In this document: positions 9,265 to 18,802 of the stretch, piece after piece
Layout: every line of letters starts with the position of its first letter
How positions within the stretch are numbered: the stretch's first letter is position 1
Assembly: GCF_006210265.1 (NCBI RefSeq)
Contig: NZ_VCNC01000001.1
Location: 1,002,843 to 1,066,842 of the forward strand
Length of the DNA stretch: 64,000 nucleotides
Source: Desulfovibrio sp. UCD-KL4C
GTDB taxonomy: Bacteria > Desulfobacterota > Desulfovibrionia > Desulfovibrionales > Desulfovibrionaceae
Direction of reading: 5' to 3'
Position numbers and translations under genes: made by a program
The notes under the pieces: model-generated
Told to the model about the DNA's origin: nothing
The model's input: the letters and a program-made list of their open reading frames with translations, nothing else
Databases searched by the model: none

Positions 9265-10575
9265 GTGGCAACTGCTGGAGTTGACAATCTTTCCCGACTG
9301 CCGGAACTAAAGAAAAAAATCCTTTGGACGTTTTTTCTTCTGGCTGTCTACCGGGCCGGGATTCACATCCCGGTTCCCGGTGTTGACAGTGCAGCATTAG
9401 CCGATTTTTTTGAGAGTGTTTCTAATACTCTCTTCGGCTTATTTGATATGTTTTCCGGTGGCGGGTTGCGTAATCTGTCTATATTCGCGTTAGGCATCAT
9501 GCCTTATATCTCCGCGTCTATTATCATCCAACTTCTTAATGTAGTAAGTCCAGACCTCAAAAGACTTAGTCAGGAAGGGGCTCAGGGACGCAAGAAGATT
9601 ACTCAGTATACCAGGTATGCTACTGTATTAATTACAGTCGTACAGGGATTCGGTATCGCTATGGGACTCGAAAGTATGGTTAGTCCTACTGGCGCACCGG
9701 TTGTTCTCTATGCTGGATGGTCCTTCCGCCTAATTACCATTCTCACTTTAACTGCTGGAACTGTTTTCTTGATGTGGCTCGGTGAACAAATGACCGATCG
9801 CGGAATTGGAAACGGAATTTCAATGATCATTTTCGCTGGTATCGTAGCAGGCCTTCCGGCAGCTATTTTTAATACCGTAAGATTAATGAAAGCTGGAGAG
9901 ATTACTCTTTTCCTGCTTATTTTTATTTTAGCTTTTATGATCGCTATTCTTGCTTTTATCGTGTTTATGGAAAGAGGTCAGCGTCGAATACCTATTCATT
10001 ACGCTAAACGTATGATGGGACGTAAAATGATGGGTGGGCAGACTACACATTTGCCTCTTAGAATTAATACCGCAGGTGTTATTCCTCCGATTTTTGCTTC
10101 CAGTATTCTACTCTTTCCTACTACTTTGGCAAGCTTCTCTAATATTGAGTGGTTGTCAGAGATGTCTGCGCATTTTAGATCGGATTCTATCCTCTACAAT
10201 GTAGTATTTGTAGCTCTGATTATCTTTTTCTGCTATTTTTATACAGCGATCATTTTTGATCCTAAAGGAATTGCAGAGAATATTCAAAAGCAGGGTGGTT
10301 TTATCCCTGGTATCCGTCCCGGCACTAAAACTCGTGAATACATTGACCGAGTTCTTGCAAGAATTACCCTATGGGGTTCCTTGTATGTAGCTGCCATTTG
10401 TGTAATTCCTATGTTGTTAATCGCGCAGTTCAACGTTCCTTTCTATTTTGGAGGAACTGCACTGTTGATCGTAGTAGGTGTAGCCATGGACTTCATGGGC
10501 AAGATTGAATCCTACTTGATTTCCCGTCAATATGACGGACTCATGGGTAAAGGAAGCAAGATTAAGGGCAGGTAG
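9265..10575 (+). CDS. secY: Protein translocase subunit SecY
   Basis: 436 residues with ten predicted membrane helices. It forms the channel of the SecYEG translocon in the inner membrane. Recognisable features are the N-terminal helix (LPELKKKILWTFFLLAVYR), the plug region after VPGVD, GIMPYISASIIIQL, the basic cytosolic loop ERGQRRIPIHYAKR used by SecA and ribosomes, and the end loop GGFIPGIRPG. GTG start 2 bases after the rplO stop, coupled to L15 as usual in spc operons. Confidence 0.97.
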   Translation: MATAGVDNLSRLPELKKKILWTFFLLAVYRAGIHIPVPGVDSAALADFFESVSNTLFGLFDMFSGGGLRNLSIFALGIMPYISASIIIQLLNVVSPDLKRLSQEGAQGRKKITQYTRYATVLITVVQGFGIAMGLESMVSPTGAPVVLYAGWSFRLITILTLTAGTVFLMWLGEQMTDRGIGNGISMIIFAGIVAGLPAAIFNTVRLMKAGEITLFLLIFILAFMIAILAFIVFMERGQRRIPIHYAKRMMGRKMMGGQTTHLPLRINTAGVIPPIFASSILLFPTTLASFSNIEWLSEMSAHFRSDSILYNVVFVALIIFFCYFYTAIIFDPKGIAENIQKQGGFIPGIRPGTKTREYIDRVLARITLWGSLYVAAICVIPMLLIAQFNVPFYFGGTALLIVVGVAMDFMGKIESYLISRQYDGLMGKGSKIKGR

Positions 10576-10581
10576 TAAGTT

Positions 10582-11349
10582 TTGAAGAAATTCAGAGGGA
10601 TATACCTCAAAAATGACAAAGAGATTGGCCTCCTTCGTGAGGCCAATCGTTTTGTTTCTTTGATACTAGATATGCTTGGTGAATCAGTTAAATCTGGTAT
10701 TAGCACTATGGACCTTGAGGATCTTGCAGCTAAAGCTTGTGAAGATTTTGGTGTTGATCCTGCCTTTAAGGGCTACCATGGATTTCCATTTGTTTTATGC
10801 TGCTCTGTGAATGAAGAAATAGTTCATGGGTTTCCATCAAAAGAACGTATTTTGAAAGATGGGGATATCATCAGCATTGACATGGGAGTTGTTTATAAAG
10901 GTTTTGTTGGTGATTCCGCCCGTACATTTGCTGTTGGTTCAATCCCTGAAAGTACCCAAAAGCTGCTTGATGTAACTTATGAATCTTTAATGAAGGGAAT
11001 CGAACAAGCTAGACCGGGTAATAATCTTTATGATATTTCAAGGGTAGTTCAAGAACACGCAGAATCCAATGGATTTGGAGTAGTTCGCAGATTTGTCGGC
11101 CACGGTATTGGTCGTAATATGCATGAGAAACCCGAAGTTCCGAATTTTGTCCCTGTCGGTTTACCGGGAGTGGCTCTTAAAACGGGAATGGTTATAGCCA
11201 TCGAACCGATGGTTACAGTTGGTTCATATGAGGTAGAAATTCTATCTGATAATTGGACTGCAGTTACCAAAGACAGGAAGCTGTCTGCCCATTTTGAACA
11301 CTCAATTGCCATAACATCTGATGGCCCAATGATATTGAGCCTATCTTAA
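10582..11349 (+). CDS. map: Type I methionine aminopeptidase
   Basis: 255 residues. It removes the initiator methionine from nascent proteins. All five metal ligands of the family can be seen in order: two Asp in DMGVVYKGFVGDSA, His in GHGIGRNMHEKP, Glu in IAIEPMV and Glu in HFEHSIAIT. The TTG start at 10582 has only a weak ribosome site, and the first residues MKKFRGIYLKN suit the family. In many species adk and infA flank map here; both are absent. Confidence 0.95.
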   Translation: MKKFRGIYLKNDKEIGLLREANRFVSLILDMLGESVKSGISTMDLEDLAAKACEDFGVDPAFKGYHGFPFVLCCSVNEEIVHGFPSKERILKDGDIISIDMGVVYKGFVGDSARTFAVGSIPESTQKLLDVTYESLMKGIEQARPGNNLYDISRVVQEHAESNGFGVVRRFVGHGIGRNMHEKPEVPNFVPVGLPGVALKTGMVIAIEPMVTVGSYEVEILSDNWTAVTKDRKLSAHFEHSIAITSDGPMILSLS

Positions 11350-11374
11350 TTTTGATTAATTACTTAAACAGTGC

Positions 11375-11403
11375 TTGATTTTTAGAAATTAGTTCTGTAT
11401 AAG
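11375..11403 (+). promoter_or_regulatory. Sigma-70-type promoter of the rpmJ-rplQ (alpha) segment
   Basis: TTGATT (11375-11380), a 17-base spacer and TATAAG (11398-11403) make a good housekeeping promoter. Transcription would start near 11410, leaving about 135 bases of leader before rpmJ. Confidence 0.65.
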
Positions 11404-11409
11404 TCATCC

Positions 11410-11544
11410 TTTGAATTTTCGTGGCAACGGAAGACTTAGCATGGATTCAACTGCCTTTTAGCCGGGTAGTTGAGACATCATTGGCCCGCAGTCGGCTTGC
11501 TCCCGATTGGTTAAACTGTTAAACTGCATTATTTGGAGACGGTC
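11410..11544 (+). promoter_or_regulatory. rpmJ/alpha-operon leader with shared motif
   Basis: An untranslated leader containing GCCTTTTAGCCG at 11453-11464, identical to 397-408 in the S10 leader. It also has a small hairpin (about 11490-11508) and a direct repeat of GTTAAACT at about 11510-11525. It resembles the S10 leader in position and in a nearby GGCAA upstream of the motif. Autogenous control by a ribosomal protein is a guess. Confidence 0.45.
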
Positions 11545-11658
11545 ATGAAAGTAAGACCATCTGTTAAGAAGATTTGTCCCAAATGCAAAGTAATCAGACG
11601 CAAAGGTGTTCTTCGGGTGATATGTGAAAACCCAAGACACAAACAGCGTCAAGGATAG
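11545..11658 (+). CDS. rpmJ: 50S ribosomal protein L36, zinc-binding form
   Basis: 37 residues ([19 protein letters not shown] start, ending KQRQG). The CxxC pair plus a later Cys and His form the zinc site of the C+ type L36. GGAG lies at 11534-11537. It opens the alpha segment, followed 12 bases later by rpsM. Confidence 0.96.
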
Positions 11659-11670
11659 AGAGGTATAACT

Positions 11671-12039
11671 GTGGCTCGTATCGCTGGAGTAGACCTTCCG
11701 AAAAATAAGCGTTTGGATATTGCATTGACTTACATTTTTGGTGTAGGTCGCACTACTGCACTCAAGATTCTTGACACCGTAGGTGTTGACTGGATGTTGA
11801 AAACTGATGACCTTAGCGGTGAACAGGTAAACGACATTCGTAAAGAACTTGAAGATAACTATAAAGTTGAAGGTGACCTCCGTCGTAATCAAGTTGCTGA
11901 TATTAAGCGCTTGATGGACATTGGTAGTTACCGTGGACTCCGCCATCGTCGCGGACTGCCCGTACGCGGACAGAGTTCCAAAACCAACGCAAGGACTCGT
12001 AAAGGTCCCCGTCGCTCAGTAATGAGTAGGAAGAAATAG
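11671..12039 (+). CDS. rpsM: 30S ribosomal protein S13
   Basis: 122 residues from GTG 11671 ([14 protein letters not shown]). The helix-two-turn region ([10 protein letters not shown]) and the basic C-terminal tail ([19 protein letters not shown]) are typical. S13 bridges the 30S head to 50S and contacts the P-site tRNA. An 88-base gap separates it from rpsK. Confidence 0.97.
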   Translation: MARIAGVDLPKNKRLDIALTYIFGVGRTTALKILDTVGVDWMLKTDDLSGEQVNDIRKELEDNYKVEGDLRRNQVADIKRLMDIGSYRGLRHRRGLPVRGQSSKTNARTRKGPRRSVMSRKK

Positions 12040-12067
12040 TAAATAAGATCAATCCGCAGACTTTGAG

Positions 12068-12119
12068 CCAGATTTTATAGGGTCTTCGTGCTGCTGGTAT
12101 AAATTCAACTCATCTGGAG
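12068..12119 (+). promoter_or_regulatory. Possible long-range hairpin hiding the rpsK ribosome site
   Basis: In the 88-base rpsM-rpsK gap, CCAGAT (12068-12073) is complementary to ATCTGG (12112-12117), and the second arm overlaps the rpsK Shine-Dalgarno GGAG (12116-12119). This could limit rpsK translation. It is only six pairs, so the support is weak. Confidence 0.25.
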
Positions 12120-12127
12120 AGAATGGT

Positions 12128-12517
12128 ATGGCTAGACCTCGCCGTTCCGGCAAGAAAAAAGAAAAAAAGAATGTTCCCGTGGGCATCGCCCACGTTAAAG
12201 CGACATTCAATAATACTATAATTACCTTCACTGATTTAAAAGGTAACGTTATCAGTTGGGCTACTTCTGGTGCTTCTGGTTTTAAGGGATCTAGAAAATC
12301 TACTCCCTTCGCTGCTCAGATTGCAGCAGAAACCGCCGCTAGAAAAGCTCAAGACCAGGGTATGCGTACCGTGGGAATCTTTGTAAAAGGCCCCGGTTCC
12401 GGTCGTGAGGCTGCTATGCGCGCCATCGGTAACATCGGTATGAAGGTCAACTTCATTCGCGATATCACGCCCATACCGCACAACGGCTGTCGTCCGCCGA
12501 AGCGCCGCAGGGTCTAA
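12128..12517 (+). CDS. rpsK: 30S ribosomal protein S11
   Basis: 129 residues with a Lys/Arg-rich start, the [15 protein letters not shown] segment and the [10 protein letters not shown] ending diagnostic of S11. It forms the 30S platform and contacts mRNA in the E site. Confidence 0.97.
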   Translation: MARPRRSGKKKEKKNVPVGIAHVKATFNNTIITFTDLKGNVISWATSGASGFKGSRKSTPFAAQIAAETAARKAQDQGMRTVGIFVKGPGSGREAAMRAIGNIGMKVNFIRDITPIPHNGCRPPKRRRV

Positions 12518-12536
12518 CGTTCGCAGGAGAAAAACC

Positions 12537-13163
12537 TTGGCCAGATATACAAAAGCAAAATGCAGACTCTGCCGTAGAGAGGGCGAAAAGCTCTTCATCA
12601 AAGGCGACCGCTGCTTTACTGATAAGTGTTCATATGAACGTCGTCCCTATGCGCCTGGTATTGCTGGACGCATGAGAAAGAAAATGAGTGACTATGCTAT
12701 TCAGCTTCGTGAGAAGCAGAAAGTACGTCGCATGTACGGTATCCTTGAAGGTCAGTTCCGCGGTTATTTTAAACGCGCTGATTCTATGAAGGGTGTAACC
12801 GGTGCGAACCTTCTCATTATTCTTGAAAGTCGCCTTGACAACACCATTTACCGTTTAGGATTTGCCAACTCTCGCAATCAGGCTCGCCAGCTTGTTAGAC
12901 ACGGTATCTTCAACAAAAATGGAAGACGTGTAGACGTTCCTTCCATGCAGGTAAAACCTGGTGATGTTATTGAAGTTCGTGAAGAATCCCGTAAAATTCC
13001 GGTAATTCTCGAAGCTCAAGAAGTCATCGCTCGTCGTGGATGCCCTGAATGGCTCCAGTCTGACGGTGCTGCCTTTAAAGGCGAAGTAAAAGCGATGCCG
13101 ACTAGGGAAGACATACAGTTCCCTATCAACGAACAGCTGATTGTCGAGCTGTACTCCAAATAA
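12537..13163 (+). CDS. rpsD: 30S ribosomal protein S4, four-cysteine form
   Basis: 208 residues from TTG 12537 behind GCAGGAG. The N-terminal domain keeps a zinc-type arrangement (CRLC, then C-x4-C near residue 25-31). The S4 RNA-binding domain ([24 protein letters not shown]) lies around residues 98-125. In other bacteria S4 is the repressor of the alpha operon and has a role in transcription antitermination. Confidence 0.97.
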   Translation: MARYTKAKCRLCRREGEKLFIKGDRCFTDKCSYERRPYAPGIAGRMRKKMSDYAIQLREKQKVRRMYGILEGQFRGYFKRADSMKGVTGANLLIILESRLDNTIYRLGFANSRNQARQLVRHGIFNKNGRRVDVPSMQVKPGDVIEVREESRKIPVILEAQEVIARRGCPEWLQSDGAAFKGEVKAMPTREDIQFPINEQLIVELYSK

Positions 13164-13176
13164 GAAGGATTAGTGC

Positions 13177-14217
13177 ATGCTTATTCAAGACGGTGACAAA
13201 CTCATCAACACACGCAACTGGGCCGAGCTTGTCAAGCCGGAACAGCTTGTGCGCGATTCCAAGTCCAACGAGCTTTATGGCAAGTTCATTTGTGAACCCT
13301 TGGAGCGTGGATTTGGCACAACCATAGGCAATTCCCTTCGTCGGGTACTTTTGTCTTCTATGCAGGGTGCAGCTGTGGTTGCTGTTAAGATCGAAGGCGT
13401 ACAGCACGAATTCACCACCATTGAAGGTGTGATGGAAGATGTCACTGAAGTCGTGCTGAACATCAAACAGATTAGATTCGCAATGACAACTGATGAACCT
13501 CAGTTTCTTACCTTATCGGTAAATAAGCAGGGTGTCGTCACCGCAGCTGATATTCAGGAAAACCAGAACGTCAAAGTCCTCAATCCTGAGCAGACTATTG
13601 CGACTCTCTCTGAAAAGATGGTACTCGATATGACTTTCGAGATCCGTATGGGCAAGGGATATGTTCCTGCTGATATGCATGAGGGTCTTGTTAACGAAAT
13701 AGGTCATATTCAATTAGACTCAAGCTTTTCTCCGATCCGTAAGGTAGCTTACAGTGTAGAGCAGGCTCGTGTCGGTCAAATGACCAACTATGACAAGCTC
13801 GTTCTTGAAGTCTTTACCGATGGTTCTGTCACTCCTGAAGATGCTGTCGCTTATAGCGCCAAAATTCTTAAGGAACAGCTTTCTGTTTTCATTAATTTTG
13901 ATGAAATGGGCTCTGAACAAGAAGAGTCTAAAGAATGTGACCTCGACCTGAACCCGAATCTATTCAAAAGTATCGATGAACTTGAATTGTCCGTTCGCGC
14001 GACTAACTGCCTCAAGGCTGCTAACATTCGTATTGTTGGTGAACTTGTACAGCGCACTGAACAGGCCATGCTTAAGACTAAGAACTTCGGACGTAAGTCT
14101 TTAGATGAAATCCGCAGAGTTCTTGACAGTATGGAACTTAAGTTCGGGATGCCCTTAGAGGATTTCGACAAAAAGCATCAGGAATGGCTGAAGAGGAAAG
14201 AGAAAAATGAGGCATAA
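13177..14217 (+). CDS. rpoA: RNA polymerase alpha subunit
   Basis: 346 residues. The N-terminal dimerisation domain (about 1-235; [25 protein letters not shown]) assembles beta and beta-prime. The C-terminal domain (about 265-330; [19 protein letters not shown], then FGRKSLDEI) contacts UP elements and activators. It is slightly longer than the E. coli protein because of a Lys/Glu-rich tail. It overlaps rplQ by 11 bases. Confidence 0.97.
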   Translation: MLIQDGDKLINTRNWAELVKPEQLVRDSKSNELYGKFICEPLERGFGTTIGNSLRRVLLSSMQGAAVVAVKIEGVQHEFTTIEGVMEDVTEVVLNIKQIRFAMTTDEPQFLTLSVNKQGVVTAADIQENQNVKVLNPEQTIATLSEKMVLDMTFEIRMGKGYVPADMHEGLVNEIGHIQLDSSFSPIRKVAYSVEQARVGQMTNYDKLVLEVFTDGSVTPEDAVAYSAKILKEQLSVFINFDEMGSEQEESKECDLDLNPNLFKSIDELELSVRATNCLKAANIRIVGELVQRTEQAMLKTKNFGRKSLDEIRRVLDSMELKFGMPLEDFDKKHQEWLKRKEKNEA

Positions 14218-14638
14218 TAAGTCCGGAAGAAAGTTCAACAGAACCGGTTCACATAGAAAAGCCATGTTCCGTAACATGGTCCGTTCACTGTTGACTTATG
14301 AACATATGCGTACCACAGAGCCAAAAGCGAAAGAACTGAGAAGTTTTGCTGAAAAGCTGATTACTCTCGCTCTTCGCGACGACCTACACTCAAGACGTCT
14401 TGCTTACAAGACTCTCGAGAACCATAGTCTCGTTCAAAAGCTCTTTGATGAAATCGGTCCCCGCTTTGTAGGCGGAGGCGGTGGTTACACTCGTATTATC
14501 AAACTCGCTGAACCACGTAAGGGCGATTGCGCTCCTATGGTGATCATCGAACTTACAAAACGTGCTGAAGCTCCTGTAGCTGCGGCGACTGAGACTCCTG
14601 CAGAGGAAACTCCTGCAAAAGAAACTCAGGAAGCATAA
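14207..14638 (+). CDS. rplQ: 50S ribosomal protein L17
   Basis: 143 residues. The conserved core ([24 protein letters not shown], then [11 protein letters not shown]) is complete and followed by a roughly 25-residue Ala/Glu/Thr/Pro-rich tail that core L17 lacks. It is the last gene of the alpha segment, ahead of a strong terminator. Confidence 0.97.
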   Translation: MRHNKSGRKFNRTGSHRKAMFRNMVRSLLTYEHMRTTEPKAKELRSFAEKLITLALRDDLHSRRLAYKTLENHSLVQKLFDEIGPRFVGGGGGYTRIIKLAEPRKGDCAPMVIIELTKRAEAPVAAATETPAEETPAKETQEA

Positions 14639-14652
14639 ATTATGCTACTTAG

Positions 14653-14688
14653 AAAGGGGCGGAATTATTTCCGCCCCTTTTTTTTAAT
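14653..14688 (+). terminator. Terminator of the ribosomal protein superoperon
   Basis: A 12-pair perfect stem (14653-14664 with 14669-14680, loop TTAT) followed by a T-run up to 14685. Confidence 0.95.
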
Positions 14689-14723
14689 TTTATGTATAGA
14701 TATTTCTGATAAGAGGTATTGAA

Positions 14724-15623
14724 ATGGACTTACGAAGACTTGAAGCTTTTTGTAAGGTTTACGAATGTAAAAGTTTTTCTAAGGCTGGAAGAGAATTATT
14801 TCTTTCACAGCCTACAATTAGTGCTCATATTTCGACTCTTGAAGAAGAACTTGATGTACAGCTTTTTGACAGATTGGGAAGATCTATTTTGCCGACTCAG
14901 GCAGGAGATGTGCTATATCGAAATGCTAAAAATATTTATGACCTGATTGGAAAAGCACATTCTGAAATTAATTTGCTTCGTGATAAAGTTGTGGGTGATT
15001 TAGATATCGGAGGAAGTACAATACCTTCGCATTATCTTTTACCTGGTATTTTATATGAATATTGTAAAAAATATCCTGATGTTCGAGTTCATCTCTCTGT
15101 TGGCGACACTTCTGAAATTTTAAGCAGGATTCGTTGCGGTGAACTGATTGCCGGAGTCGTCGGCGCAACAAGTGAAGCTCCAAATATTGATTTTGTTCCC
15201 ATTATGAGAGATGAGCTTGTAATTGTTGCTCCTCCTGTTCTGGTAAAGAACTATGAAGGGATTGTAGATATACAGCAGCTTGCTGAATTACCTTGGGTAA
15301 TGCGTGAAGAAGGTTCCGGGACTCGTAAAGCTCTTGAAGCTGGTCTGTCAGAGATTGGGACCAGTATACGCGACCTCAATGTAACTGTCTGGGTAGAATC
15401 GACTCAGGCCGTAGTTCAGTGTGTTAAAGCAGGGCTTGGTATCAGTGTTACATCACGTCTTGCTGCACAGTCTTTAATTGATTCAGGTGAACTTGTTCAT
15501 ATTAGCGGCTTACCTTTGAACCTAGAGCGCAGTTTTTATCTTGCGCACCTCAGTGGTAGAGATTTTTTTCCTGCCGTTTGTTATTTTATTGAACACATAA
15601 AGAACAGTACTTTCTCTTTTTAA
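14724..15623 (+). CDS. LysR-family transcriptional regulator
   Basis: 299 residues. The N-terminal winged helix-turn-helix (about 1-60; RLEAFCKVYECKSFSKAGRELFLSQPTISAHISTLEEEL) is textbook LysR. It is followed by a two-lobed effector domain (about 90-295). The start and helix sequence resemble the regulators often annotated in sulfate reducers as selenium-metabolism-associated LysR proteins, but nothing nearby confirms that role. It is a single gene, convergent with mqnA across a shared terminator. The effector is unknown. Confidence 0.9.
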   Translation: MDLRRLEAFCKVYECKSFSKAGRELFLSQPTISAHISTLEEELDVQLFDRLGRSILPTQAGDVLYRNAKNIYDLIGKAHSEINLLRDKVVGDLDIGGSTIPSHYLLPGILYEYCKKYPDVRVHLSVGDTSEILSRIRCGELIAGVVGATSEAPNIDFVPIMRDELVIVAPPVLVKNYEGIVDIQQLAELPWVMREEGSGTRKALEAGLSEIGTSIRDLNVTVWVESTQAVVQCVKAGLGISVTSRLAAQSLIDSGELVHISGLPLNLERSFYLAHLSGRDFFPAVCYFIEHIKNSTFSF

Positions 15624-15642
15624 GAGATCTTGATTTTAATAA

Positions 15643-15680
15643 AAAAGCCGGAAACTTGAATAGTTCCGGCTTTTGTTATT
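15643..15680. terminator. Bidirectional terminator between lysR and mqnA
   Basis: An 11-pair stem (AAAAGCCGGAA 15643-15653 with its complement 15664-15674) flanked by A and T runs, able to end transcripts from both sides. Confidence 0.88.
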
Positions 15681-15683
15681 TTG

Positions 15684-16511
15684 TTATATTTGAATAAAAT
15701 TAAGATCAGGAATTTTTGATATTTGCCCTGTCTTTTTTAAATATTTTGCAAAGACCTTGAGCCCTTCAGTTTCAGTTTCTTTCAGGTTGTATACTAATCC
15801 TTCATAATAAGAACTCACTTCAGGCAGTGCAAGAACGCTTTTTTCCGCAGTAAGCTCTGACATGCGGCTAATATTAGCCTGTCCCCATTCCTTACCTTTT
15901 ATTAAAGTGCGAACAGCATCTTTAACAGCAGGGTTGTCAGCTACATCTTTACGTACGACCCATACTCCAAAGATAAAGGGGAGGCCTGTCCACTTTCTCC
16001 ATGCTTCACCTAGGTCCAATTTATATGAATAATCTTTGTGATGGCGCAGATTCAAAGCTTCATCACCAATTGTCAGAATAGCTTCCGGTCTTTCTCCTGA
16101 TTCAATCAATTCTGCAGCATTTCCTGTTTCATATTCTGGATAAATAGGAATATACTCAGTTAGTAAAACTTTGAGTAAGGCTGCTGAAGTATGTGTCTGT
16201 GCACTGACAAGAATTTTACATCCTTTAAGATCCTTAATCGGCTTGCGGCTGATTAGTAAAACAGACTGAACTGGTCCACAGCTGCCGATAGCAATGTCAG
16301 GGATTAGTTTATACTGTTCTGCGTGGCGCAGGTATTCAATTGAAGATGTTGATGAAATATGAAGCAATCCCTCAGCCATCAACTTATTCAGTTGAGCAGG
16401 AGGGCCATAGAAAAATTTAAAGTTATTTTCTATGATTTTAGATTCCAGTGGGTAATATATCGGCAGAACATTTAAATATGAGATTCTGCCTACTTTAATT
16501 TCATCAACCAT
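15684..16511 (-). CDS. mqnA: Chorismate dehydratase MqnA
   Basis: 275 residues, a periplasmic-binding-protein-like fold enzyme that acts in the cytoplasm. It dehydrates chorismate to 3-enolpyruvyl-benzoate, the first step of the futalosine route to menaquinone. The start VGRISYLNVLPIYYPLE and the ISSTSSIEYLRHAEQY segment match the family. The gene overlaps the end of mqnC by 8 bases and sits with mqnE, so they form one operon. No signal peptide is present, which argues against a transport binding protein. Confidence 0.93.
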   Translation of the reverse strand: MVDEIKVGRISYLNVLPIYYPLESKIIENNFKFFYGPPAQLNKLMAEGLLHISSTSSIEYLRHAEQYKLIPDIAIGSCGPVQSVLLISRKPIKDLKGCKILVSAQTHTSAALLKVLLTEYIPIYPEYETGNAAELIESGERPEAILTIGDEALNLRHHKDYSYKLDLGEAWRKWTGLPFIFGVWVVRKDVADNPAVKDAVRTLIKGKEWGQANISRMSELTAEKSVLALPEVSSYYEGLVYNLKETETEGLKVFAKYLKKTGQISKIPDLNFIQI

Positions 16512-17601
16512 TACTTTTCTCTGTAAGAGTATAATCCATCAGCCTTTGCTTTGGAGTAAAGCCTGCTTTTTTGATTAGGTTAGCTATTTCATTTTCAGAT
16601 AAGCTGAAACTTACTCCAGCAGCTTTAACAACATTTTCTTCAATCATTGTTGATCCGAAGTCATTACCGCCGTATGAGAGTGCAAGTTGGGCTATTTTAG
16701 GCCCCATTGTGACCCATGAAACCTGAATATTATCAAAGTTATCTAGCACTATTCGTGATACAGCCAGCATGCGCAAATATTCAACGCTGGTCAGCCTGCG
16801 CGCATTTGGAATGTTGGTATTGTCGGGCTGAAATGTCCATGGAATGAATGCGGTAAATCCACCTGTCCTATCTTGAACTTCGCGAAGGGCAAAAAGATGT
16901 TTCAGTCTGTCTGAAGGCTGTTCCGCATGACCGAACATCATGGTCGCAGTCGTTCTGATTCCCATGTTGTGAGCTGTTTCCATGACGTTAAGCCATTTAG
17001 CCGTTGAGCATTTGTTTGGTGCAATATCGTTTCTTACTTCATCTACAAGTATTTCAGCTCCGCCACCGGGAATGGAGGCAAGCCCCGCGTCAATAAGTCT
17101 TCTTAAAACTTCTTTTACCGGAATTCCTTCTAGTTCGCTGAAATATACAATTTCCGGTGGCGAAAAAGCATGAATATGAATTGGATAGTTATCTTTAATA
17201 AATCTGAGCATGTCTTCATAAAAAGTAAGCGGTAAATCAGGATTGTGACCGCCTTGCATAAGAATTTGCGTTCCGCCCAGATCTATTGTCTCCTGAATTT
17301 TTTGCCCTAGCTCTTCTCTGCTGATGACGAAACCGCCATCTTGACCCGGAGCTACATAAAATGCACAAAACTTACAGCCGCATGCGCAAATATTTGAGTA
17401 GTTGATATTTCTATCAACTACGTATGTAACGTCCATATCAGAGTGTTTAGCCATTCTTACCTGATGAGCTAAACTTGCCAGATCGAATATGTCGGCCTTT
17501 TCAAGAAGAATCATTGCTTCATCAAAATTAATGCGTTCTCCTGCTGAAACTTTTGCACCTATTTCTAGGACTTCAGCCGGACTTTGAGTAATATTTGTCA
17601 T
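16504..17601 (-). CDS. mqnC: Cyclic dehypoxanthinyl futalosine synthase MqnC
   Basis: 365 residues, a radical SAM enzyme with the cluster motif CACGCKFC (residues about 72-79; the SAM-cluster cysteines are the C-x3-C-x2-C). The LMQGGHNPDLP and SIPGGGAEIL segments and FIPWTFQP fit MqnC better than MqnE. It cyclises dehypoxanthine futalosine in menaquinone synthesis. It lies between mqnE and mqnA in one operon. Confidence 0.93.
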   Translation of the reverse strand: MTNITQSPAEVLEIGAKVSAGERINFDEAMILLEKADIFDLASLAHQVRMAKHSDMDVTYVVDRNINYSNICACGCKFCAFYVAPGQDGGFVISREELGQKIQETIDLGGTQILMQGGHNPDLPLTFYEDMLRFIKDNYPIHIHAFSPPEIVYFSELEGIPVKEVLRRLIDAGLASIPGGGAEILVDEVRNDIAPNKCSTAKWLNVMETAHNMGIRTTATMMFGHAEQPSDRLKHLFALREVQDRTGGFTAFIPWTFQPDNTNIPNARRLTSVEYLRMLAVSRIVLDNFDNIQVSWVTMGPKIAQLALSYGGNDFGSTMIEENVVKAAGVSFSLSENEIANLIKKAGFTPKQRLMDYTLTEKSNG

Positions 17602-17620
17602 ATTAAATTATCCTTCTGAC

Positions 17621-18712
17621 TCAGGAAATTTTATTAAAAGCAGCATCGCGTTCAACCGGAACAAATCCGCAACCGATAATCATCTCTTCCAGATCTTTTC
17701 TGGTGATAGCCTGATCAGATGATGCTCCTGCCATATGCCCGATTATTTCTTCCACAACTGTTCCGTCAAAATCATCTGCTCCATAGTGAAGAGCAGCCTG
17801 AGCTTGTTTTACAGTGAGCATTACCCAATAGGCTTTTATGTGTGGAATGTTGTCCAGCATAAGTCTGCTTATGGCGATAGTTTTCAGTTCGTCTAAACCA
17901 GTCAGCGGGTTTTCTATTTTAAGCTTGCTGTTCTCTGTGAGGAATGGAAGAGGGATGAAGCAATTATACCCTCCTGAAATATCTTGCTGTTTACGTAGCC
18001 TATCCAAATGATCAAGGCGGTCGGCAATTGATTCGACATGCCCGTAAAGCATTGTACAGTTGGTGGAGAATCCAAGTGAATGAGCTTCGCCATGAATTTT
18101 AAGCCATGTTTCGGCATCGATTTTTTTAGGACATATTTTGTTGCGCGTTTCAGGTGCGAATATTTCAGCTCCTCCACCTGTCAGCATTTCAACTCCGACA
18201 GCTTGTAATCTTTTTAGAATTTCAAGTGTCGTAGTTTTTTCAATGTTTGCGAAGTTTGCAATTTCAACAACTGTAAAGCATTTCAACGTTGCTTTGGGAA
18301 ATTCTTTTTTAACCTCTGCGAAGGTTTCTTCAAAAAAAGAAAGAGGAATATCCGGATGGCAACCGCCGACCACATGAATTTCACGTGGCGAAACGGGAGC
18401 ATTGCGCAATTTTTCTAAGATTTCACTCTTTGATAAATGAAATGATCCTTCCTCGCCACGTTGGCGGGCATATGCACAAAATTTACAACCGTTAATACAA
18501 ATATTGGTATAGTTGATATGACGGTTTAAAACATAAAAAGCTTTGTTCCCGTGCAATTTGCGTCTTGCTATTGATGCCAGTGCGCCCAGCGCAGTGATGT
18601 CAGTGCAATTATATAGGGTATGACCGTCTTCGATAGAGAGTCTTTCCCCGTCCAGAACTTTTTCCAGAATGGAACCAAGTCCGACGTTGTCGAAATATTT
18701 TTTTGAAATCAT
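17621..18712 (-). CDS. mqnE: Aminodeoxyfutalosine synthase MqnE
   Basis: 363 residues, a radical SAM enzyme that joins 3-enolpyruvyl-benzoate with the adenosyl radical of SAM to make aminodeoxyfutalosine. The cluster motif CINGCKFC is near residue 72, and the HVVGGCHPDIP segment is the MqnE-type variant. Paralogous with mqnC next door. Its start is preceded by AGGTGA. It is the first gene of the leftward mqnE-mqnC-mqnA operon. Confidence 0.93.
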   Translation of the reverse strand: MISKKYFDNVGLGSILEKVLDGERLSIEDGHTLYNCTDITALGALASIARRKLHGNKAFYVLNRHINYTNICINGCKFCAYARQRGEEGSFHLSKSEILEKLRNAPVSPREIHVVGGCHPDIPLSFFEETFAEVKKEFPKATLKCFTVVEIANFANIEKTTTLEILKRLQAVGVEMLTGGGAEIFAPETRNKICPKKIDAETWLKIHGEAHSLGFSTNCTMLYGHVESIADRLDHLDRLRKQQDISGGYNCFIPLPFLTENSKLKIENPLTGLDELKTIAISRLMLDNIPHIKAYWVMLTVKQAQAALHYGADDFDGTVVEEIIGHMAGASSDQAITRKDLEEMIIGCGFVPVERDAAFNKIS

Positions 18713-18802
18713 ATGTTCACCTTTGTTGAATCGTAAATAAAAGTCGGCTCGTACTATGTCAATACTGGATTTTATATCAGTAAAAATATAAAACTCATTC
18801 CC
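18713..18802. promoter_or_regulatory. Divergent promoter region mqnE/mqnD
   Basis: A 90-base AT-rich gap between two divergent menaquinone genes that must hold both promoters. No clear -35/-10 pair or operator stands out. The mqnD side lacks a recognisable Shine-Dalgarno. Confidence 0.5.
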
